Source: Pseudomonas jessenii (GTDB lineage Bacteria > Pseudomonadota > Gammaproteobacteria > Pseudomonadales > Pseudomonadaceae). From it: DNA of 64,000 nucleotides. Location of the stretch: contig NZ_NIWT01000001.1 in assembly GCF_002236115.1 (NCBI RefSeq), positions 248,001 to 312,000 on the forward strand, in the 5' to 3' direction. The notes below the pieces were generated by a model. That model made no database searches, was not told the DNA's origin, and saw nothing but the letters and a program-made list of their open reading frames with translations. Positions 59,233 to 64,000 of the stretch are shown here, one piece after another. The stretch's first letter is position 1; each line of letters opens with the position of its first letter. The position numbers and the translations under genes are program-made.

Positions 59233-59436
59233 ATGGTCAGTGATCGCGAAATTGCACTTGAGCAAGCGCTTGTAGCAATTATTGGAGCGGCCATCGCCAG
59301 TGGGCTTGATGTAAAAAGCCTGATTGACAACGCGACAGCCGGCTTGCTTGGAAACGCTTCATACCGCTGGGCTGAACATCCGCATGAGTTGAACGCCATT
59401 CAAGTGATGATTGATGCATATGATCAAGTAAAGTAG
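59233..59436 (+). CDS. Small unknown prophage protein (67 residues)
   Basis: Starts MVSDREIALEQALVAIIGAAIA, with AGGAGATGA before the ATG at 59233 deciding the start. Mostly helical with a hydrophobic stretch. No family recognised. The upstream 360 bases have no other convincing plus-strand gene. Confidence 0.55.
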   Translation: MVSDREIALEQALVAIIGAAIASGLDVKSLIDNATAGLLGNASYRWAEHPHELNAIQVMIDAYDQVK

Positions 59437-59467
59437 TGGACACTGCGCCAGCGCAATAACTAGACCT

Positions 59468-59776
59468 TCAGATTTCCACACCGGTCTTGGCAAACTCTCC
59501 AAGCTGTCGCGAGCACTTTTCCTTAACGACGATTTCAGGTCGTGACTTGCTCGCAAAGCGGGCGGTCTCTTCAGCAGTCGCGGCGGCGAGGTTGATCATG
59601 AGCGTCGACACCGTCTCCTGCCATTCCTCGAAGTCGTGGCGCTCTCCCAGCACCTAAAGTGCATCAGCCAGCGCCTTCGACACAATCAGCGACCGCTTCT
59701 CGGCGCCGATCCTGTCCAGTAAAGCTTTCTCCTTGGCGCGCTTGTCCCGCTGAATCTGCGCATTGTCTTTGGCCAT
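59468..59776 (-). pseudogene. Phage gene interrupted by an in-frame amber codon
   Basis: MAKDNAQIQRDKRAKEKALL... runs 40 codons from ATG (59776) to TAG (59654-59656), and the very next codon continues in the same frame for 61 residues (VLGERHDFEEWQETVSTLMI...) to 59468. The two parts read as one 102-residue helical protein: SKALADAL-stop-VLGERHDF. Coding-like sequence also continues upstream of the ATG (GWIYRPTELKRQA). A single base change is the simplest cause. Translation might restart at the GTG after the stop. Confidence 0.6.
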
Positions 59777-59857
59777 GGCCTGCCTCTTCAATTCCGTGGG
59801 CCGGTAGATCCAGCCATGTCTGTCGTCGGCGCTGGCGCACTTGGTTATTGATGCGTC

Positions 59858-60319
59858 TCATGCTGCCCTCTGCTGATTCCAGACATCCACGGCGTCGAAC
59901 ACCCGGGCGGCTTGCTCTTCAGTCAGCGATATTTCGGCGGGGATGGCGATCCAGCCCGAAGCGACCCGGTGATTCGGATTGCTCTCGGCGACCAAGTCCT
60001 TGTAGGTTTCCTCGATCACGCCTTCGAGGTGCGCGGCCAGATAGTTGCCTTGGGGAGCAACCTCTACTGATTTAGTGTAGCGGTGCCCTCGTTGATCGCG
60101 GCACTGGACGCTGAGATAGATCGTCCAACGGTGGGGGAAGTCGCAGACTGCTTCGGCCATGCGTTGTCCTGGCGGGATGCTCTTGCAGCTCTTCCTGTTG
60201 ATCATCCCTTGGCGTCCGCTGGGGTCGATGTGGACCACCGCGACGTGATTGGCATTGAGCAGTGCCCGGCTCGCTCGCTCTATCCGGGTACGCATGTTGT
60301 TGGGCTTTCGCTTTTTCAT
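59858..60319 (-). CDS. Unknown prophage protein (153 residues)
   Basis: A mixed helix/strand protein (MRTRIERASRALLNANHVAVVHIDPSGRQG near the N-terminus, ending ISLTEEQAARVFDAVDVWNQ). Its start overlaps the stop of the preceding gene (60316-60588) by four bases, so the two are coupled. A later ATG eight codons in is also possible. No family recognised. Confidence 0.65.
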   Translation of the reverse strand: MKKRKPNNMRTRIERASRALLNANHVAVVHIDPSGRQGMINRKSCKSIPPGQRMAEAVCDFPHRWTIYLSVQCRDQRGHRYTKSVEVAPQGNYLAAHLEGVIEETYKDLVAESNPNHRVASGWIAIPAEISLTEEQAARVFDAVDVWNQQRAA

Positions 60320-60588
60320 AGCGTCACCGCAATCTGGCGATTGGTCTTCGCTTCAAACTGCATGGCGAGTTCGTGAGCAGCCTTGTAGTCGTCACGGAAG
60401 GCGCGAGTTTTGCCGGTGGTGCGGTCTTTAATCTGGTACATGCCGAAGCTTCCGCCGGTGACTTGGTAGCGCACCGGTTTGGCTGGAGCTCGTCGATCAA
60501 TACGACTGTAGAGCCCGGAGTGGGCGGCCTTTGTTCGTTGCAGCAGCTCACCGACTTCATCGAAGCGCTCTTCAAATGATGGATGCAT
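60316..60588 (-). CDS. Unknown prophage protein (90 residues)
   Basis: Starts MHPSFEERFDEVGELL; a helical N-terminus is followed by a beta-like middle (PVRYQVTGGSFGMYQIKDRTTGKTRAF) and C-terminal helix. Ribosome site AAAGGATCC before ATG. Coupled by ATGA overlap to the next gene. Function unknown. Confidence 0.65.
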   Translation of the reverse strand: MHPSFEERFDEVGELLQRTKAAHSGLYSRIDRRAPAKPVRYQVTGGSFGMYQIKDRTTGKTRAFRDDYKAAHELAMQFEAKTNRQIAVTL

Positions 60589-60690
60589 GGCGGATCCTTT
60601 GGAGTAGGTTGCGTGTATTCGTCAGCACTCGACCGACTGCTGGTCGCCGTGGGATAGATGGTCGGAGTACTGATTGATGAAATGCAGGCG

Positions 60691-60715
60691 TAAAAAAGCC
60701 CGATCGAAACCGGGC
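60691..60715 (-). terminator. Rho-independent terminator after the phage csrA
   Basis: On the minus strand, GCCCGGTTTCGATCGGGC is followed by TTTTTTA, 26 bases after the csrA stop. Confidence 0.85.
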
Positions 60716-60740
60716 CCATCGTTTGCCTCACGAGACCAGC

Positions 60741-60941
60741 CTAAGAAACTACAGGTGTTGCCTTCAGAGGTTTAGATAAGCTCGCCTGTATGCGCTGCGT
60801 GATTTCCTCTCGATGCACCTGGACATCCTTTGGTGCGCTGGTTCCGATACGTACCTGTTTGCCGCTAACACCCAGCACTGTGATCGTGATGTTGTTGCCT
60901 ATGTTGATGCTTTCGCCTGCTTTGCGAGTCAAAATCAGCAT
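60741..60941 (-). CDS. csrA: Prophage-encoded CsrA/RsmA RNA-binding regulator
   Basis: A 66-residue CsrA homologue that binds GGA motifs in mRNA leaders. Key RNA-contact residues are kept: [10 protein letters not shown] (Leu4, Arg6) and VHREEI (Arg44). It is the last gene of the terB / small membrane protein / csrA unit, followed by a terminator. Extra csrA genes are common on Pseudomonas mobile elements. It could override or mimic the host RsmA, whose antagonists depend on GacA, encoded 7.4 kb away. Confidence 0.93.
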   Translation of the reverse strand: MLILTRKAGESINIGNNITITVLGVSGKQVRIGTSAPKDVQVHREEITQRIQASLSKPLKATPVVS

Positions 60942-61006
60942 TGTCCATTTCCTTGCGTGAGTGGGTTTCCCAATGCCGCCTTGTAAGAGGCGGCATCAGT
61001 GAAACA

Positions 61007-61210
61007 TCACTGCACTATGCGGATTTCATTGCGCGGGAACCACGCCCCGTCGACCAGAACCATGCAGCCTACAAAGGCGGCGTAGCGCGTCTCTCGGTCA
61101 GTCTGGAAGCCGTAGTAGGAGCAAGTGGCCCGAGAGGCTACGTTGCTCAGCAACATGCAGCCGACGATCAGTGCCAGCAGGATCAGCAGAACCTTTGTCG
61201 CGTACTTCAC
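61007..61210 (-). CDS. Small prophage membrane or exported protein (67 residues)
   Basis: One strongly hydrophobic N-terminal helix (ATKVLLILLALIVGCMLLSNVA), then a short soluble part with two cysteines. GTG start overlapping the TerB stop by four bases (GTGA). Function unknown. Confidence 0.7.
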   Translation of the reverse strand: MKYATKVLLILLALIVGCMLLSNVASRATCSYYGFQTDRETRYAAFVGCMVLVDGAWFPRNEIRIVQ

Positions 61211-61656
61211 GCCTCGATGCCGTAGTCAGCCAGGCGCAGACCGAAGTGCATGCCTATTTCCTTCAGCACCACCAACTCTGCTGGCTCGATCTGACCATCA
61301 GCCTGGGCAACAGCAAGAACGTTGACGAAGGCTTCCTCCGCGTCGGCTGGAACGTTTTTGATGTCGGCCAGTTCCCGCTTGATCGCCAATCGACCTACTT
61401 GAAAGTTGGCGTTCAACTGGCCTGTAAAACGATTGATGGTTTCGGTTATCTCGCTGCCGAAGTGCGTCAAATTCGGGTTGGAGCGAATCAACTCATCCAG
61501 CTTGGAAACCTCGCTGGCTTCAATCTCACCATCAGCCGCAGCGACCAATAGGCCGCCACCGACAATGGCCTGCATCAAGTCGCGGTTGACGACCTTCTTC
61601 ATTTCGGCCTGGGCATTGCCGACTTGTTTGCCGAAGAGTTTTTTCATTCCGAACAT
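61207..61656 (-). CDS. TerB-like phage protein
   Basis: A 149-residue all-helical protein with the TerB/DjlA-type metal-binding repeats VAAADGEIEASEVSKLDELI and VAQADGQIEPAELVVLKEIG. TerB-like proteins occur in tellurite-resistance and phage-related operons; their role in phages is unknown. First gene of a minus-strand unit with the small membrane protein and csrA. A repeated operator-like region lies about 230-280 bases upstream. Confidence 0.85.
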   Translation of the reverse strand: MFGMKKLFGKQVGNAQAEMKKVVNRDLMQAIVGGGLLVAAADGEIEASEVSKLDELIRSNPNLTHFGSEITETINRFTGQLNANFQVGRLAIKRELADIKNVPADAEEAFVNVLAVAQADGQIEPAELVVLKEIGMHFGLRLADYGIEA

Positions 61657-61884
61657 GGTGTTTCCTCATTGCAGGGGAGGGGATTTCCCACATAGCCCTG
61701 CTGCCAAGGCTATGAAGTGAAATCTAATTGGGCTGTCAGCGGGACTCAGATACGGCGCACTTAGGTGGCAGTCGCCCACGCCGGGTGCGTCAGTCTTTTT
61801 GCGGCTGACAGCTTTGAATCGATTGGGTTGTTAAAGAGCGGCGGGTGACCCCGTATTGCCGCTGCGATTCACTGCGACGGACAA

Positions 61885-61935
61885 ATATTGCCGCCGGGGA
61901 TATTTAAAGTCAATGCCGCCGGAAATATAAATTCG
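61885..61935. promoter_or_regulatory. Prophage operator-like repeats, distant copy
   Basis: ATTGCCGCCGG (61887) and AATGCCGCCGG (61912) are direct repeats 25 bases apart with GATATTTAA between them, matching the arrangement in the CI-Cro region. It lies in the otherwise gene-free stretch 61657-61975 upstream of terB. Confidence 0.65.
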
Positions 61936-61946
61936 GTCTATGAAAA

Positions 61947-61967
61947 AAGCCCGTGCTGGACGGGCTT
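61947..61967 (-). terminator. Hairpin terminator after the 62 kb small gene
   Basis: On the minus strand AAGCCCGTCCAGCACGGGCTT is followed by TTTTC; it lies 9 bases after the stop at 61976. Confidence 0.85.
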
Positions 61968-61975
61968 GCTTTGGG

Positions 61976-62224
61976 CTAGATATTTGCGGGGAGGTCCCAA
62001 GAGATACGCGCGGCGCAGTCATCTTCTCGACGCACTAGTACGTGCTCGGTTTCTGCTATCTCTTCAAGGAGCCGTTTCCAGTCCTCAAGGCATTCATCTG
62101 CTTCCTTGCAAATGACTGCCGTTTTTCGTTTTTGGGCAGCGGGGGCGCTGATGATCTTTTGGATGCGGAGTCCAAGAAGCTCAAACGAATCTGGCGGTAT
62201 TGGTTTGTTTTTTGGTTTTGCCAT
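61976..62224 (-). CDS. Unknown prophage protein (82 residues)
   Basis: A basic N-terminus (MAKPKNKPIPP) then a helical protein (ADECLEDWKRLLEEIAETEHVLVRRED). Strong AAAAGGAGCAG ribosome site. Single-gene unit with its own terminator. Function unknown. Confidence 0.75.
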   Translation of the reverse strand: MAKPKNKPIPPDSFELLGLRIQKIISAPAAQKRKTAVICKEADECLEDWKRLLEEIAETEHVLVRREDDCAARISWDLPANI

Positions 62225-62313
62225 AGCACTGCTCCTTTTATGTATGGATACACAGTGAATGGCTTGAACCCTAAGCGCTAAAGATTAACGATTAAAAACA
62301 ATTATTTAACAGA

Positions 62314-62337
62314 GAAAAGCCCGCAATTTGCGGGCTT
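62314..62337 (-). terminator. Terminator of the repressor gene
   Basis: AAGCCCGC and GCGGGCTT form an 8-bp stem around AATTT; the minus strand continues TTTCTCTG. It lies 50 bases after the repressor stop. Confidence 0.85.
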
Positions 62338-62386
62338 CAGGAGGGAGGTGTCCAGGGGAATTAGAGACAAATCGAAGGGATCAAAT

Positions 62387-63109
62387 TTAGATTCTGCCCA
62401 GCACTTTGCTGGGAGCAAGAATTGCCCCTACGTAATGGATTTTCTCGATATCAACCCGAGCTACTGTCAGCCGCTCGCCGTAAGCCGTGTTGATCGACAT
62501 GAGGCTGACCTCTTCTTCGGTCTCGAAGAGAAGTTCTTTAACCATGCTTTGTCCATCAACGGTGGTGACCATCACATACTCACCCGGCACTAGGCGGTGA
62601 TTGGGTTCGCAGACAGCGACCCAACCGCTACGGATCGCTGGTGCCATTGAGTCCCCCTTGAGCCTAAGTGCGTAGGCGTCCTCATCTCTGGAGTAGGTCT
62701 CAACCCAGCCAGCTGCCTGGTCAAGGCTTGTCCAATATCCCTCACTGCCGAGTTGTGCGGTGCCTTCGATATTGATTCTGCGAGGTGAGGAATAGATGGG
62801 GGGGCCAGCCTCGACATTGGATTCGAAGCTGGACTGCGCCATTTTCGCAATCTCATCAGCCAGTCGAGGGCTGAATGACTCCACGGGCTTGGAAATCAAT
62901 CCGGCAATTGCGCTAGCGACTTTCGCATTCAGTGCGTTGTAGCCGTTCAGGTACGAACTGACGGAGCCCTGATTTATGCCCAGGGCATCTGCGATCTTTC
63001 CCTGAGTCAGGGCGTCACGCCGCGACTTGCCTGTGTTGAAGGCGTCCACAGCCGCTTTGAGTGCCAAGCACTCTTCTTTTTCCCAGTCTTCGAGTTCGCG
63101 TTTTTTCAT
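62387..63109 (-). CDS. CI-like phage repressor (XRE helix-turn-helix plus S24 peptidase)
   Basis: A 240-residue lysogeny repressor. The N-terminal helix-turn-helix is LTQGKIADALGINQGSVSSYLNG (the stretch around residues 34-56). The C-terminal LexA-like domain has catalytic Ser154 (KGDSMAPAI) and Lys191 (DGQSMVKEL), spaced as in LexA. The usual Ala-Gly cleavage pair, expected about 34 residues before Ser154, reads Leu-Gly (TAQLGSEG). It is divergent from cro across a 106-base operator region. Confidence 0.95.
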   Translation of the reverse strand: MKKRELEDWEKEECLALKAAVDAFNTGKSRRDALTQGKIADALGINQGSVSSYLNGYNALNAKVASAIAGLISKPVESFSPRLADEIAKMAQSSFESNVEAGPPIYSSPRRINIEGTAQLGSEGYWTSLDQAAGWVETYSRDEDAYALRLKGDSMAPAIRSGWVAVCEPNHRLVPGEYVMVTTVDGQSMVKELLFETEEEVSLMSINTAYGERLTVARVDIEKIHYVGAILAPSKVLGRI

Positions 63110-63117
63110 TCCACGAT

Positions 63118-63190
63118 TATTCCTAGCGGCGATATTTAATCAAATGCCGCCGGGCTTGATTAATTAAATTCCGCCGGAGATACTTACTGG
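63118..63190. promoter_or_regulatory. CI/Cro operator region
   Basis: Between the divergent repressor and cro genes lie AATGCCGCCGG (63143) and AATTCCGCCGG (63167), 24 bases apart, plus a third, inverted and less perfect half (CTAGCGGCGATAT, 63123). GATATTTAA precedes the first. These are likely operators, as three sites in lambda-like phages. Confidence 0.75.
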
Positions 63191-63215
63191 AGGTTTAATA
63201 GAGGAGATCGGCGAG

Positions 63216-63437
63216 ATGAGCCGAAAAAGTCTGGATGAGTTTGCTCGTGCACGCGGCCAAACCAACGCAGCAAATCTGCTTGGGATGTCCCAAGGGTCGC
63301 TCAACAAAGCTCTGCAGGTTGGCCGTGACATTTTTGTTACTGAGCACGCAGATGGCTCTTTTACAGCTGAAGAGCTCAGACCATTCCCGGTTCAAAGCGC
63401 AAAAAGGTCGCGTCGCCGGATGCTGCCCATTTCATGA
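63216..63437 (+). CDS. Cro-like repressor
   Basis: A 73-residue small DNA-binding protein with a Cro-type helix-turn-helix (GQTNAANLLGMSQGSLNKAL). AGAGGAGATCGG ribosome site before ATG. First gene of the rightward early operon, as expected for cro. Confidence 0.88.
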   Translation: MSRKSLDEFARARGQTNAANLLGMSQGSLNKALQVGRDIFVTEHADGSFTAEELRPFPVQSAKRSRRRMLPIS

Positions 63438-63477
63438 GCAAACTTTGAGCGCAACGGCGCCGAGAGAAAACTAGACG

Positions 63478-63975
63478 ATGAAATCGCCAGTGCTAGACAC
63501 CCGTCGCAAAGCCGTCATTACCGCTGCTAATGCATTCCCTGGTGGACTTGCATACGCCTCTGACTTTTTGGGCGAAGAGAATCTCAAACGCTTTAAGAAC
63601 CGAATTTACGAGTCGGCAGGCGTCAAGCCTCTCACTGATGATGAGGTCTGCACACTTGAAACTGAAACCAGAACCACATTCCTGCCGGATTACATCTGCG
63701 CGATGTACGGCGGTGTGTTTGTTCGCCTGCCCGAGGTTGGCGATCTGGACAATGTCGACATGCACCTGCGTTCGTTACGTACTTCTGTGAAGCGCGGTCG
63801 GGTTGACCAGTTTCTTGCCCTAGCGCTGGAGGACGGCGAAATCACGGCAGCGGAAGCCGCAGAGATTCTGGCCTTGCACGCGAAGCACTTGGCTGCCCGG
63901 CACGAGGAGGTGACCGCACTGATTGAGTTGCACAAATCGAAACGCCCAGCGCGACCGCCAAGCGGGAAGGGTTGA
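63478..63975 (+). CDS. Phage regulatory CII-family protein
   Basis: A 165-residue protein of the Pseudomonas phage CII-like regulator family (RKAVITAANAFPGGLAYASDFLGEE..., ending with a helical VDQFLALALEDGEITAAEAAEILALHAKHLAARHEEV). Position directly after cro fits. It probably activates establishment of lysogeny. Confidence 0.8.
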   Translation: MKSPVLDTRRKAVITAANAFPGGLAYASDFLGEENLKRFKNRIYESAGVKPLTDDEVCTLETETRTTFLPDYICAMYGGVFVRLPEVGDLDNVDMHLRSLRTSVKRGRVDQFLALALEDGEITAAEAAEILALHAKHLAARHEEVTALIELHKSKRPARPPSGKG

Positions 63976-63976
63976 T

Positions 63977-64000
63977 ATGCAGTTCACGATCACGATCAAC
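63977..64000 (+). CDS. Start of the next early phage gene (cut by the window end)
   Basis: ATG two bases after the CII stop, with GGGAAGGGTTGAT as ribosome site; the eight visible codons read MQFTITIN. Probably a replication-module gene, judged by place only. Confidence 0.6.

Larger units (their letters stand above)
56266..64000. mobile_element. Left part of a lambda-like prophage integrated at tRNA-Leu (right end outside window)
   Basis: An integrase pointing toward the tRNA is followed by a DUF4224 protein, small unknown genes mostly on the minus strand, a CI-like repressor, divergent Cro and CII genes, and the start of the next early gene. No REP palindromes occur here, unlike the first 42 kb. 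The exact core attachment site cannot be fixed without the right end. Confidence 0.9.

Noticed and set aside
59664..59861. 65-residue minus-strand frame with ATGA overlap after the 59858-60319 gene
   Set aside because: It overlaps the better-supported frame of the amber-interrupted gene, and its residues look like a shifted reading of that gene.
61831..62022. 63-residue minus-strand frame over the terminator and operator-like repeats
   Set aside because: It is largely a translation of a terminator hairpin and repeated operators; no ribosome site.

Overview
The window is chromosomal DNA of a fluorescent-group Pseudomonas. This is inferred from the high GC content, the many Pseudomonas-type REP palindromes (GGGAGCGAGCTTGCTCGCGA), and recognisable Pseudomonas genes (cti, cbtAB/cobN, gacA-uvrC-pgsA). 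It is core or near-core genome from 1 to about 56.27 kb. The left boundary region of a lambda-like prophage follows, from about 56.27 kb to the window end.

Layout: (1) 1-0.65 kb, C-terminus of a NEL-type E3 ubiquitin ligase effector. (2) 0.77-7.7 kb, metH, cti, nfuA. (3) 7.9-17.7 kb, a cobalamin block: two divergent transcription units, each headed by a cobalamin riboswitch. cbtB-cbtA-cobE, with cobM behind, handle cobalt uptake and corrin synthesis; cobW-cobN-chlI/chlD handle cobalt insertion. chlI and chlD appear joined by a -1 programmed frameshift, and cobN carries a REPIN inserted in frame. (4) 17.8-20 kb, an old-yellow-enzyme family oxidoreductase whose divergent MerR regulator is reduced to a stub, then a lipoprotein. 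(5) 20.1-28.6 kb, a tightly overlapping operon wecB-nfrB-nfrA-DUF4434-diguanylate cyclase, predicted to be a c-di-GMP-controlled ManNAc-type exopolysaccharide system. (6) 28.9-32.5 kb, RidA / IclR / D-threonine-aldolase-like PLP enzyme / KDG-kinase-like genes, a candidate amino-sugar-acid catabolic unit. (7) 32.7-41.8 kb, a parvulin, a hybrid sensor kinase, and a 3-hydroxybutyrate unit (GntP permease, dehydrogenase, acetoacetyl-CoA synthetase) with a sigma-54 promoter and its activator. (8) 41.9-47.5 kb, the YejABEF peptide transporter. (9) 47.6-52.6 kb, a second parvulin, a lipase, a three-repeat beta protein, a DAHP synthase under an aromatic-rich leader peptide and attenuator, and a GNAT enzyme. 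(10) 52.7-56.3 kb, gacA-uvrC-pgsA-tRNA-Gly-tRNA-Cys-tRNA-Leu, the same order as uvrY-uvrC-pgsA-glyW-cysT-leuZ in E. coli. (11) 56.3-64 kb, the prophage next to tRNA-Leu: integrase, a DUF4224 protein, decayed genes, small unknown genes, a phage csrA, a TerB-like gene, and the CI/Cro/CII immunity region with repeated operators.

The strongest observations are the chlI/chlD frameshift signal, the aromatic leader/attenuator before the DAHP synthase, the c-di-GMP exopolysaccharide operon, an unusual proline in the GacA DNA-binding helix-turn-helix, the in-frame REPIN in cobN, and the duplicated prophage operator near the terB/csrA promoter region.
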